A stretch of DNA of 64,000 nt, taken from contig NZ_BNBB01000028.1 of assembly GCF_014654615.1 (NCBI RefSeq), forward strand, positions 1-64,000, given 5' to 3'. The position numbers and the translations under genes are program-made. The stretch is from Streptosporangium violaceochromogenes. GTDB lineage: Bacteria > Actinomycetota > Actinomycetes > Streptosporangiales > Streptosporangiaceae. Positions 27,823 through 36,392 of the stretch are shown in pieces. The notes under the pieces were generated by a model, which was not told the DNA's origin, did no database searches, and worked only from the letters and a program-made list of their open reading frames with translations. How positions within the stretch are numbered: the stretch's first letter is position 1; every line of letters starts with the position of its first letter.

Positions 27823-29279
27823 GGCGGATTCAACTGGTCGTCGCAACGCCTTGATCGTGGAGGTGTTGGTGAATGGGCCTGGGCAAGAAACAGCAGGCTG
27901 TCCGGTTGTATCGCGGTCAGATCCCCTCGCCGGGACGACCGACTGTCGCCTGGCGTGAGGACCGCGTCCGGTTCTGGCAAGCGATCGCGCAAGGGGTGAG
28001 CTCGCAGGACGCCGCGGCGCAGATCGGCGTGTCGCCGGCGGTGGGGACACGCTGGGTTCGTCACGCTGGCGGGGTGGGACCGTGCCTTGCCTCGACGGTG
28101 TCGGGCCGTTATCTGTCGTTCGCGGAACGGGAAGAGATCGCATTGTGCCGCGCCCGGAAGGTCGGCGTGCGCGAGATCGCACGGCGTCTGGGGCGGTCGC
28201 CGTCGACGATCTCCCGCGAGATCCGGCGCAATGCCTCGACGCGGACGTATGACGTGGAGTATCGAGCGACGGTTGCGCAATGGCACGCCGAGCGCCGCGC
28301 CCGGCGGCCGAAGACCGCCAAACTGGCGGCCGATCGGCGGCTGCGCGAGGATGTGCAGGAGCGGCCGGCCGGGCAGGTCCGCCACCCGGACGGCACGCCG
28401 GTGGCGGGGCCGCGGACGGCGCCTTGGATAGGGCGGAACAAACCCCGGCGTCAGGACCGCCGCTGGATGAGATCGTGGAGCCCGGAACAGATCGCCCATC
28501 GGCTGAAGATCGATTTCCCCGAGGAGGACGCCATGCGGATCTCCCACGAGGCGATCTACCAGGCCCTGTTTATCCAGGGGCGAGGAGCGCTCAAGCGGGA
28601 GCTGGCCGGGTGTCTGCGTACTGGGCGCGCACTGCGGGTGCCGCGGGCACGCACCCGCCACAAGACCGGCGGCCACGTGAGCGCCGAGGTGCTGATCAGT
28701 GAGCGGCCCGCCGAGGCCGAAGACCGCGCGGTCCCGGGCCATTGGGAAGGTGATCTCATCATCGGCACCGGCCGGTCGGCGATCGGCACCCTGGTGGAGC
28801 GCACGACCCGGTTCACCCTGCTGTTGCACCTGCCCCGGATGGAGGGCTACGGCACGCAGGAACGCGTGAAGAACGGCCCGGCGTTGGCCGGCCGCGGTGC
28901 TGAAGCCGTGAGGGACGCGATCACCACGGCGATCGCCGCGCTGCCCGAGCAGCTGTGCCGCTCGCTGACCTGGGACCGCGGAACGGAACTGGCCCAGCAT
29001 GCTCAACTGCGCATCGACACCGGCTTGCCGGTGTATTTCGCCGATCCCCACAGCCCCTGGCAGCGTGGCACCAATGAAAACACCAACGGTCTGCTGCGCC
29101 AGTACTTTCCCAAGGGCACCGACCTGTCACGATGGGATGCCGAGGAGTTGGCGGCTGTTGCGCTCACGCTCAACGCCAGGCCCCGAAAGACCCTCGAATG
29201 GAAGACGCCGGCAGAAGCCTTCAGCGATCATCTAAACTCGCTGCTGAACAGCAGTGTTGCGACGACCCCTTGAACCCAA
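27823..29279 (+). mobile_element. IS30-family insertion sequence
   Basis: About 1457 bp. Terminal inverted repeats: GGATTCAACTGGTCGTCGCAAC (27826-27847) against the complement of 29256-29277, 19 of 22 matching. It is flanked by a 4-bp target duplication GGAA (27819-27822 and 29280-29283). Removing the element and one GGAA restores the host reading frame (SDRGSE|YTATRYQEL), which confirms the boundaries. Confidence 0.88.
27873..29273 (+). CDS. IS30-family transposase
   Basis: 466 residues. Two N-terminal HTH regions (AIAQGVSSQDAAAQIGVSP; LSFAEREEIALCRARKVGVREIARRLG), then the IS30 DDE core: GHWEGDLIIGTGRSAIGTLVERTTR, LTWDRGTELAQH, and PHSPWQRGTNENTNGLLRQY with the terminal Glu. All three acidic positions are present and the frame is uninterrupted, so it may be active. 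It starts 50 bp inside the left inverted repeat and ends within the right one. Confidence 0.93.
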   Translation: MGLGKKQQAVRLYRGQIPSPGRPTVAWREDRVRFWQAIAQGVSSQDAAAQIGVSPAVGTRWVRHAGGVGPCLASTVSGRYLSFAEREEIALCRARKVGVREIARRLGRSPSTISREIRRNASTRTYDVEYRATVAQWHAERRARRPKTAKLAADRRLREDVQERPAGQVRHPDGTPVAGPRTAPWIGRNKPRRQDRRWMRSWSPEQIAHRLKIDFPEEDAMRISHEAIYQALFIQGRGALKRELAGCLRTGRALRVPRARTRHKTGGHVSAEVLISERPAEAEDRAVPGHWEGDLIIGTGRSAIGTLVERTTRFTLLLHLPRMEGYGTQERVKNGPALAGRGAEAVRDAITTAIAALPEQLCRSLTWDRGTELAQHAQLRIDTGLPVYFADPHSPWQRGTNENTNGLLRQYFPKGTDLSRWDAEELAAVALTLNARPRKTLEWKTPAEAFSDHLNSLLNSSVATTP

Positions 29280-29594
29280 GGAATACACGGCCACCCGCTA
29301 CCAGGAGCTATGCCGGAACCTCGGCGTGGTCCAGTCCATGGGCAGGGTGGGCTGCGCGCTCGACAACGCAGCCGCCGAGGCGTTCAACAGCACCCTCAAG
29401 GTCGAGTACGTGCACCGCCACCGTTTCCGCACCCGGGCCGAGGCCCGCTTGAAGATCGCCACCTGGATCGCCGACTTCTACAACACCACCCGGTGGCACA
29501 GCGCCAACGACGGGCTCCGCCCACCACATTCGAACGTCACATGATCGAGAAGAGACAAGCTTCATCGGCCCTGCTGGGGACCGCTGTGGCATAG
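29280..29594 (+). pseudogene. IS3-family transposase OrfB, 3' part
   Basis: Continuation of the split orfB: KEYTATRYQELCRNLGVVQ, GCALDNAAAEAFNSTLKVEY (third catalytic Glu) and FYNTTRWHSANDG. A further single-base shift near 29517 ends this frame at 29544, while the native C-terminus (FERHMIEKRQASSALLGTAVA-like) continues in the next frame to about 29594. No independent function. Confidence 0.85.
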
Positions 29595-29609
29595 AACCGT
29601 CTCCACGCT

Positions 29610-29958
29610 TTCAGGGGATTGACACCGCTCTGGTAGGTGGCGAGGTCTCTGACGCTTGGCCTCGGTGGCGCGCCCAGGTGGGTGTGCCACTTGCCGATCC
29701 AGACACTGTGATCGAGGGCGAAAGCTCGGGCGGCGAACGACTGCGTGTGCTGAAGGTCGCGTTGGAAGAAATCAGGTTGTCAGATGGCCCTCGGGCCGGG
29801 GGCGTCCAGCATGGGTGACGACGACCGCATCCGGTTCCGCCGTGCCCAGCAGGATGCCGCGGGTCTCCAGGCCGCCGGTGGAGGCTCGAGCTTCGTCCAC
29901 CATGTCGGGACATGGCTGGCGCGGCGAGGATGATTTCCTTGGGGATGAGCATGGTCAC
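29610..29958 (-). pseudogene. Decayed JAB/JAMM peptidase (Cap3-like) of the CBASS locus
   Basis: Three frames must be joined. MLIPKEIILAA begins in the frame coupled to the E1 stop (GTGA overlap at 29955-29958). MVDEARASTGGLETRGILLG follows from 29903 in another frame and hits a stop near 29779. The JAMM core then appears in a third: DHSVWIGKWHTHLGAPPRPS and RDLATY (H-x-H, Ser, Asp). The IS3 element ends the gene at about 29610. In type II CBASS, Cap3 removes the CD-NTase from its conjugates; here it must be inactive. Frameshifts lie near 29905 and 29780. Confidence 0.8.
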
Positions 29959-31250
29959 GGCTGGCTACAGGTGGGGCAGTCGGCTCGGGGTGGCGTGGCT
30001 GGTGCCCATCGGACGTTGCCGGTGTAGCCGAGATCGAAGGGACCAGTCCAACCCCGGCGCGCCTGCAAACCGACGGTGAGGTGTTCGCCAGGCAGGCGGT
30101 GAGCAAAGTGGCCTGCGGCTTCCAAAGCGGTCGAAACGGTGATCTTGGCGGCGAGATCTCCGATGAGGAAGAGGTCGGAGCCGACGGCGGTCATGGGGCG
30201 GTGCAGCGTTCCTGTGCCGTAGCCAGCTTCGAGCGCTGGTTCGGGGTCAAGGGTGCCCTCGTTGGTAAGTGCCTGACGCCGGCACAGAAGGCAGCCGTGG
30301 TCGGGCCACGGGCGCAGACGGATGACTTCGCCGATTCCTCCGTCCGCCAGGACGCAGGCCAGAATCGCAGGCGTGCCGGCGCGGCGGGCGAGATGGCTGG
30401 TGGCGCGTCGTGGCGCGACGCCGTCGGCGCAGCAGAGGATGATACTGGTTTCCTCAAGTAGCGCACGGATGCGATCGGCGTCGTCGACGACGTCGTACCG
30501 GAATGCGGCGATCTCGGTGTCCCCGCGTCGGTCAGCCAGATAGTCGCGGAGGGCGTCGACCTTGAATTTCCCGATGTAGCGGCGGGGCAGTACGTGGCGG
30601 ATGAGGTTGTGCCACAGCAGCCGGTCGGGATCAACCAGCAGGAGCCGTCCGAGTCCGTAGCCGGCCAGTGCGGTGGCTGCTGCCCCGCCGATGCTGCCGA
30701 CGCCGACCACCATGACCGTGACGGACGCGAGGTCGATGATGGGCCAGTACGGCTGCAATTGCGTGATGCCGATGGTCTCCGGCTCCACTGCTACCGAGGC
30801 GCCGAACACTGCCTTTCGTGTCACCCGCCATGCGGCGAGCCGGGGAACAGGGGTTCCGTTGTAGGGTGATTCATCGGCGTCCGGCGCGTAGGTGAGCACG
30901 AAGTACCCGGCGGCGCCGGGATCCATAAGCTGCTTGGGAAGCCGCGCGGCGAACGCGTCGAACGAGACGCCCACGTGTTCACCACGTCGGGTGATCTCAT
31001 ACCACACTCCGTGGAGCTCCGCCGGTACGCGAAACCAGAACCCGTCCCCGCCAGGGAGGCCGGTGTTCAAGGGGTGACTCTTGGGATCGAGCTGCAACTG
31101 GAACCCGGCTGTCGAGTTCCTGAGGTAGCTGATCAGGACGAGCCCGTCGGAGTCAGAACGTCTGAACTTGATGGTCCCGGACGTGCCGGCGTCAGTGGTG
31201 ATGAGATAGCGGAGTCCGTCGCGAGGCAGCAGAAGCAACGTGTCGATCAT
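29955..31250 (-). CDS. ThiF-family E1-like activating enzyme of type II CBASS
   Basis: 431 residues. The N-terminal 165 residues are an unrecognised domain. Residues about 178-370 are a ThiF/E1 adenylation domain: MVVGVGSIGGAAATALAGYGLGRLLLVDPDRL (nucleotide loop and Asp), NLIRHVLPRRYIGKFKVDALRDYL (Arg/Lys pair) and ADGVAPRRATSHLARRAGTP. Cysteine pairs GCLLCRRQ and CPTC resemble a zinc site. In type II CBASS, E1 and E2 act like ubiquitin-transfer enzymes on the CD-NTase C-terminus. Most such loci fuse E2 to E1 (Cap2); here they are separate and translationally coupled (ATGA). Confidence 0.85.
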   Translation of the reverse strand: MIDTLLLLPRDGLRYLITTDAGTSGTIKFRRSDSDGLVLISYLRNSTAGFQLQLDPKSHPLNTGLPGGDGFWFRVPAELHGVWYEITRRGEHVGVSFDAFAARLPKQLMDPGAAGYFVLTYAPDADESPYNGTPVPRLAAWRVTRKAVFGASVAVEPETIGITQLQPYWPIIDLASVTVMVVGVGSIGGAAATALAGYGLGRLLLVDPDRLLWHNLIRHVLPRRYIGKFKVDALRDYLADRRGDTEIAAFRYDVVDDADRIRALLEETSIILCCADGVAPRRATSHLARRAGTPAILACVLADGGIGEVIRLRPWPDHGCLLCRRQALTNEGTLDPEPALEAGYGTGTLHRPMTAVGSDLFLIGDLAAKITVSTALEAAGHFAHRLPGEHLTVGLQARRGWTGPFDLGYTGNVRWAPATPPRADCPTCSQP

Positions 31251-31819
31251 CCGGCGCTCCCCGCGATCTTCGGCGCCACGGCGTCACGACCGCTGTCGGA
31301 CTTCTCGCTCGCGGTGGTGATGAGATGGTCCGCGGCTGAGTCGCTCACGATCCCGTGCAACGACATCTGGTTCAGGACTCCTGCCTTCATCAAGGCGTAC
31401 TCAACGCGCCAGGCCGCCGCCTTCACGAAAAGGCCGCAGATCGAGTCGCGAGGATCCCAGACGGTGTCCGTCTGGAATTGGCACAAGCTGCCATCGCCGT
31501 TGACATGCCACCGATGCTGGGTGCACTCAACAGCTTCCGGCCGCGGGTCAACGGGGTAGATCCGCGGCGGCACCATCGGGTACGCCTGCCGGTAGGCGAT
31601 CACCACCTCCAGGCCCGTGCCACCGAGAACGTCAGCCAGGCCGGGTGGCTCCGGTCGGTCCAAAGGCCACATCGGGAGCCGTCCTTCCCAGCCCCCAGCA
31701 CCGTCCGATGTCCAGGTGAGCGCCGGAAATCGAGCGGCGACTTCCGCCCGGTCCCGGGCGAACCGGGCGGGCTCCGCCACCCACCAATTGATCGGCGTCA
31801 TGGCACGCGCAGTGGTCAC
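31247..31819 (-). CDS. E2-like (UBC-fold) protein of type II CBASS
   Basis: About 190 residues. Bacterial E2 signature HRWHVNGDGSLCQFQTDTVW, with the presumed catalytic Cys after GSL, preceded by YPMVPPRIYP, the Pro-rich strand typical of UBC folds. It sits between the CD-NTase and E1 genes, the expected place. It would accept the adenylated substrate from E1 and pass it on. The start is uncertain: GTG 31819 is just after the CD-NTase stop, and ATG 31801 is an alternative. Confidence 0.82.
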   Translation of the reverse strand: MTTARAMTPINWWVAEPARFARDRAEVAARFPALTWTSDGAGGWEGRLPMWPLDRPEPPGLADVLGGTGLEVVIAYRQAYPMVPPRIYPVDPRPEAVECTQHRWHVNGDGSLCQFQTDTVWDPRDSICGLFVKAAAWRVEYALMKAGVLNQMSLHGIVSDSAADHLITTASEKSDSGRDAVAPKIAGSAG

Positions 31820-31826
31820 GGTCCGG

Positions 31827-32801
31827 TCAGCCCTGCGGGGCATCCTTGATCGGTCGTGGCAGCACCGCCGGAACGATCAGAGCAGGACTGGTCTTCGGCT
31901 TGCCCAGCGGAGCCGGAAAGTCGTCCCCGAACACCTCGCGCCACAACTTCTTGGCGTCATCGGTGTGGCCTTCCTCCGCCGCGTCGCACGCCTGGTCGGC
32001 CAGGTCGGCGGCGTTCAGCAGCGAGTTGCGCAGGCCGACCCGATCCAGGTCAGGCTGGATCTCACCGCACAAGCTGGCGGGATCCATGACCGGCCCGTTC
32101 CCGACCGCAATCGCCGCCGCCGTGAAGAAGCTCTTCAGTGCCTGCGGGCGGGACAACCCTCCGGGCAAGTGGTGCAGGGCAAGAACCTCCATTACCAGCG
32201 ACTTGACCGTGCCTTCCACCTCGGCCCGATGGCGCCACGCCTTGAGCACCCGCACCATACGCAGGAAGTAGTCCCAGTCCGCGTTGCGCTGCTTGATTTT
32301 CTCGACCAGGAACTGGGGGTCGGCCGGGACCCAGTCGGAGGACTTCTTCTCCGGGATGAGCAGGGCACCGTTGTGCTTGAGCGCGGGCATCGCATCGACC
32401 GTGAACCCATCGTCATCGCCGGGCAGGTCGATGAAGCACTTGACCGCATGATTGCGCGGGGCGGCGATGCGGACCAGCTTCTCGATGCTGCCGTTGGTGA
32501 TGCCGAGCAGCTTGTTGACCTTGCTGCCCAGCGTGTCGAGGGCATCCTTGGCCGAGTCTCCGGGCTTACCCCACTCAGGGTGTTCCTCCGGGTCGAAGAC
32601 GACCACCAGGTCCAGGTCGTGGATCTTGGGACCGATGTGCGTGCTGCGCCGCAAGGAGCCCGAGCCCCAGACGTCCATGACGTCGGATTCGGCGCCCAAG
32701 GCGCTCTTGAAGGTTTCGCGCCGTTCGCGCGCTTCCTTGACCTGCTCGGCTTCCGCGTCAACCTGTTTCTGGAACGCATCAAACGCCGCGGCAAGGCTCA
32801 T
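31827..32801 (-). CDS. CBASS CD-NTase (cGAS/DncV-like nucleotidyltransferase)
   Basis: 324 residues. Nucleotidyltransferase core: WGSGSLRRSTHI (residues 45-56, the GS motif), HDLDLVVVF (61-69, Asp 62 and Asp 64) and a third Asp in FTVDAMPAL (near 136). A helical C-terminal domain follows. On infection such enzymes make a cyclic oligonucleotide that activates the effector. The protein ends DAPQG, with a terminal Gly as expected for conjugation by the E1/E2 pair. The SAVED-type effector upstream suggests a trinucleotide or similar product; the actual product cannot be told. AAGGGA precedes the ATG. Confidence 0.88.
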   Translation of the reverse strand: MSLAAAFDAFQKQVDAEAEQVKEARERRETFKSALGAESDVMDVWGSGSLRRSTHIGPKIHDLDLVVVFDPEEHPEWGKPGDSAKDALDTLGSKVNKLLGITNGSIEKLVRIAAPRNHAVKCFIDLPGDDDGFTVDAMPALKHNGALLIPEKKSSDWVPADPQFLVEKIKQRNADWDYFLRMVRVLKAWRHRAEVEGTVKSLVMEVLALHHLPGGLSRPQALKSFFTAAAIAVGNGPVMDPASLCGEIQPDLDRVGLRNSLLNAADLADQACDAAEEGHTDDAKKLWREVFGDDFPAPLGKPKTSPALIVPAVLPRPIKDAPQG

Positions 32802-32983
32802 CGAGATTCCCTTCTCTGCAGATGCGCGTGGAACGCCTGGTCCAGGCCGGCTTTGATCGGAGACGAGCAGTGGCCGGCAACGCGGCCTTCCGGCGGCGCT
32901 GTGGCGAGCAGCGTAACCATGCGCACCGACAGTTTCCTACCCGCGCTCGCCATGCATTGCCGAAGTCCCTCATGTCCTCGGCG

Positions 32984-34066
32984 TCAGACGGCGATCGGCG
33001 GAGGGAAGGGCTCGTAGGTGTTGCTGGCCGCATCGAAGGTGAAGGCGGTCCACCGGCCATGCTCGGGCGACGCCAGCCGAGCGCCGAGCACTACCGCGAT
33101 GGCGACGGGCCCGCTGAGGAAGATGGCGTGCTGGCCGGTTCGAGCTCCAGCCGGCAGCGGCGCCTCCCGCCAGGCGCGACAGGTCTGCTCCACCACGCCA
33201 GTGAAGGTCGCTCTGTCCTCAGTCAGCTTTGGGGATGTGCTACGGAGCCGTAGCAGATATCCGATGCCTTGCTGCCGGCACGTCGCCATCACTTGATCGA
33301 AGAACTGGTCGCCTCGGCCTTGCAGGTCTAGTGCGAGAGCGACCTTGGTCGGGTCGCCGTCGTCGATGGCGTCCAGCCGTTCAATCGTGAGCGGCTCGCT
33401 AGCGAGGTCGATGGTGCGCAACGACGTTGCCGGGAAGTATGCCGGGGCCCCGTCAGCCTGCCGGATCGCGTGGACCACGATCTCGCGGGCGTGGGTGTAC
33501 CCCAGCCTGGCGCCGAACCAGAACGCGACGTGCAGCGGCATGGTCGGAATCAGGTTGATCTGGACGGCATCGGGAGTCAGGCGTTCCGCCATCGTCGCGG
33601 CGGCCAGTGTCTCATCGGCGAGATCGTCGATCTGACGCCGATCCCACACACCGTCGCCAGGCAACTCGATGTTCGTCTTCAGGGTCACGGTGCACGTGTT
33701 CCGGCTGAACGTTTCCGCTTGCTGGTCTAGCTGCTGGGCGCGGGCCAGACCACGACGAGCGTCCGTCGCGGTCACCACGATTCCGACCCTCATCTGACGG
33801 CGCGACCAGCCCCTGAGCCACAGCCCCAGGGCAACAAACGCCAGCCCTGCGGCGAAGGCCAGGACGAACCACCAACGCCCCTCCACTTCGTTCGTGAGGA
33901 AGGACTTCGTGGCCTCCACCCCGAAGCCACCAGCCATCGCGCCACCGATGGTGAGCGACGCCGTGCCATCCGTCAGCACCGCCCACCTCTCTTGTGAGCC
34001 GTTGGAGGTACCGGCGGAACCGACGACCGTCAGTCGGGGTGGATCCGACCGCTGCGAATGTGTCAT
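32984..34066 (-). CDS. Membrane-anchored SAVED-domain CBASS effector
   Basis: 360 residues. One clear membrane helix (WWFVLAFAAGLAFVALGLWLRGW, about residues 68-90) and a weaker hydrophobic N-terminal stretch (LTIGGAMAGGFGVEA). The rest is a SAVED ligand-binding domain: NLIPTMPLHVAFWFGARLGY, TKVALALDLQGRGDQFFD, and HAIFLSGPVAIAVVLGARL near the end. SAVED domains bind cyclic oligonucleotides made by the neighbouring CD-NTase. With a transmembrane module, the expected output is membrane disruption (Cap14-like). It is the first gene of the CBASS operon, 182 bp before the CD-NTase gene. The ATG at 34066 is preferred over a TTG at 34072. Confidence 0.82.
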   Translation of the reverse strand: MTHSQRSDPPRLTVVGSAGTSNGSQERWAVLTDGTASLTIGGAMAGGFGVEATKSFLTNEVEGRWWFVLAFAAGLAFVALGLWLRGWSRRQMRVGIVVTATDARRGLARAQQLDQQAETFSRNTCTVTLKTNIELPGDGVWDRRQIDDLADETLAAATMAERLTPDAVQINLIPTMPLHVAFWFGARLGYTHAREIVVHAIRQADGAPAYFPATSLRTIDLASEPLTIERLDAIDDGDPTKVALALDLQGRGDQFFDQVMATCRQQGIGYLLRLRSTSPKLTEDRATFTGVVEQTCRAWREAPLPAGARTGQHAIFLSGPVAIAVVLGARLASPEHGRWTAFTFDAASNTYEPFPPPIAV

Positions 34067-34239
34067 CAACAAGCCATCCGTTCGGGGGCGAAGCGGCAGA
34101 AGATACCGATATTCATGTACGGGGCCAACAGGTCTCAGCGGGTCGATCCTGTTGGCGTCAGCGATTGCGCGGCAGAGGGACGGTCAGCCTTCCTCCCTGT
34201 TCCGGCGCGCCCGAGGAAAGGCCGATCATCAGCAAGGGG

Positions 34240-35613
34240 TTAGCGGCGGTATCCGCGCATCTCGTCGCGGATGGGCTGGCCGCTGTTGAAGGGCTTGAAC
34301 CAGTTGGCCGGATGGAGCGTGTGGTCCAGGCCCAGGTGACGGTTTGCTTCGCCGTCGGCTTCGACGCCGTCGAACCCGTCGTCGTACAGCATCAGGACAT
34401 CATGGTCTTGGAAGAGGAGTGTCGAGCACATGTGCCAGTCATAGTCGTCAGCGTGGTCGGGCAGCGCCTCGTGCTCGTCCTGCTCCTGCAGCATCTCCTT
34501 CTGGCCTGGAGCGTCGCGAATGGCCAGATGGAGCGCGAGCTCCTCGGCCGCGGTGCGCGGGATGGGCCATTCACCCCGCTCGAGATCCTCTGCCAGATCG
34601 TCGCACGCGCGGGCGAACTGACGTCGCCAATCGGCATCGCAGCGCCAGGCGATGCGGGGCAGCCGGCGGAAGAACCACCAGCCCTCGGCCGTCCGGGTGA
34701 CCGGCGCGTCACCGTGCTCAAGGACATCGTCATAGGCCTGGTCGGCCAGAATGGACAGGCTCGAGTGCAGAACATCGGCGGTGCGTGGGGTCAGCGCCCA
34801 GTCCTGACAGATCTCACAGTCCTCCTCCTGGCAGGAACACTCCCGTTGTACCAGGAACAGTTGGGCGAAGTCGGGACCCGGTTCGGGAACGTTCTGGGCC
34901 GCCGTCAGGCGCCAGCCGGCGCCGAAGTCGGCGGTGACCGGCTCGCTGCTCCAGTCGGCCACTTCGTCGCCCTGCTCGACGCGCAGGTGTTCACCGATCA
35001 TCGCCTGGGTGACGATGTCGGCACCAGGCATGATGTCGTCGTCGGCGAAGTGCATCACCGCACCGACGATGTCCTGGGGGTCGTCCCCGTCAAGATCGTC
35101 ATCAAGCGCCTCCCAGCCGGCGGCGTTCGCTGCGGCGAGCAGGCGTGCGGGGTCGTGCACGTGGACTTCCAGGAGCTGAACGGTGCGGACCACAGGCCCT
35201 GGGAAGTCACCGAGCCGGGCTTCGGACGGCGTTCGGGCGTTCTGGTCGCCGGAGGTATCGATGGGGTCGTGCTGATCGGCTCCGAGAGTCTGCTGTGCGG
35301 TCGGTACCTGCGCCGCGAGTGGCCAGGTCCCCTGCAGAGCGTGGTCCATGGCAGTGCGGAAGGAAGCCGCAGGGGCATCCGGGAGCTGGGTCATGATCTT
35401 CTGAGCCTCGGCGTGCAAGTCTGGGCCTGGGCCATCCTGTGAAGCCGTGGTGAGCAGCTGTGCGACCCGTTGCGCCAGTCCCGGGTCCGTGCAGGTGAGA
35501 ACGGCGTGCAAGGTATGAGGGCCGGCCAGGTGACCGATGAGTGCGAAGACCCTGCTTTTCGTGCGCGTGTGCTCGCAGTAAAAGCCACGTGGCAACGCTG
35601 AAGGTGTGGACAT
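34240..35613 (-). CDS. Unrecognised 457-residue island protein
   Basis: Starts at the ATG 35613 (STPSALPRGFYCEHTR); in-frame extension upstream is unsupported. Soluble, acidic, Trp-rich, with no membrane segment. A compact cysteine cluster CSCQEEDCEIC lies near residue 275 and could bind metal. The C-terminal part has WWFFRRLPRIAWRCDADWRRQ and DDYDWHMCSTLLFQDHDVLMLYDDG. I cannot place it in a family. It lies just upstream of the CBASS operon on the same strand, with a 170-bp gap, in a mobile island. It could be cargo, a plasmid-maintenance gene or an uncharacterised defence gene. Confidence 0.6.
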   Translation of the reverse strand: MSTPSALPRGFYCEHTRTKSRVFALIGHLAGPHTLHAVLTCTDPGLAQRVAQLLTTASQDGPGPDLHAEAQKIMTQLPDAPAASFRTAMDHALQGTWPLAAQVPTAQQTLGADQHDPIDTSGDQNARTPSEARLGDFPGPVVRTVQLLEVHVHDPARLLAAANAAGWEALDDDLDGDDPQDIVGAVMHFADDDIMPGADIVTQAMIGEHLRVEQGDEVADWSSEPVTADFGAGWRLTAAQNVPEPGPDFAQLFLVQRECSCQEEDCEICQDWALTPRTADVLHSSLSILADQAYDDVLEHGDAPVTRTAEGWWFFRRLPRIAWRCDADWRRQFARACDDLAEDLERGEWPIPRTAAEELALHLAIRDAPGQKEMLQEQDEHEALPDHADDYDWHMCSTLLFQDHDVLMLYDDGFDGVEADGEANRHLGLDHTLHPANWFKPFNSGQPIRDEMRGYRR

Positions 35614-35839
35614 ACCAGATCTCCAGAAGGTCGCCACCCCAGAAGTGCTCTGGAGCGAGGCACGAGGTGAGAGATCCGCTGGTGTGCGCAGTGCTGCTGC
35701 GCCTCCGGACGGGAAGTCATCCGCTGGTGCGGCTGGTACAGCCAGCCACCCGTTTCGTACGAGCAAGCGTAACCCAGATGCGGGATTCGAGGGAAAGTTT
35801 CCCAGTTTCGGCGCTCAACGCGAGGGCCGCCCGTCACCA

Positions 35840-36376
35840 TGCCGGAGTCTTCAGAGCGCTGCTGCTCATAGTCGACCGGGCTGACCTGCCCGTTCGTGGA
35901 GTGCCTCCTTCGGGTGTTGTAACGGATGATCCACTTGAAGACGGCCAGAGGGGCCGCACTGGCCGAGGGCCAGCGGCGGGCGCCCTGCAGCGTTTCGCGC
36001 TTCAACGAGGCGTTGAGCGCCTCGGCCGCGGCGTTGTCCAGGCTGCTGCCGATCGCGCCCATCGACTACCGCACGCCGGACTGCCGGCACAGGGGGGCGA
36101 ACTCGGCGGAGGTGCATTGTGCCCATGATCGGAATGGAAGATCGCTCCAGCCAGCCTGCCGCGCGTCGCCTCGGCCGCCCGCAACGCATCGGCGACCAGT
36201 TCGGTGCGCATGTGGTCGGCGATCGACCAGCCCGCCAGCCGGCGCGAGTGCAGGTCCAGCACGATGGTCAGGTAGAGGAACTGACCGTCGCCGACGGACA
36301 GATAGGTGATATCGCCCACATAACGCTGGTTCAGCGCTTCGGCGGTGAAGTCCCGGTTGGGCAGGTAGAACCCTCT
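35840..36376 (-). pseudogene. IS3-family OrfB remnant
   Basis: Starts abruptly with the rve core (LPNRDFTAEALNQRYVGDITYL, VLDLHSRRLAGWSIADHMRTEL, FHSDHGHN), shifts frame near 36100, and continues MGAIGSSLDNAAAEALNASL to NTRRRHSTNGQVSPVDYEQQ. The N-terminal half, orfA and both IS ends are missing. It differs from the IS3 element at 26821, so it is a separate, older insertion. Confidence 0.82.
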
Positions 36377-36392
36377 CAGGAATTCACGGCAC

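Larger units (their letters stand above)
26821..29609. mobile_element. IS3-family element interrupted by an IS30-family element
   Basis: orfA and orfB in the -1 frame arrangement of IS3 elements. orfB is split by an IS30-family insertion at 27823-29279. Candidate ends carry AGCGTGGAG (26821-26829) and its complement CTCCACGCT (29601-29609). No target duplication is evident outside them. The element sits between the truncated recombinase and the truncated JAB gene, so its insertion, or a deletion next to it, removed parts of both. Confidence 0.7.

Noticed and set aside
29611..29958. Single continuous frame after the E1 gene taken as an intact protein
   Set aside because: Only its first dozen codons fit the JAB family; the rest of the domain is in two other frames, so it is a pseudogene.
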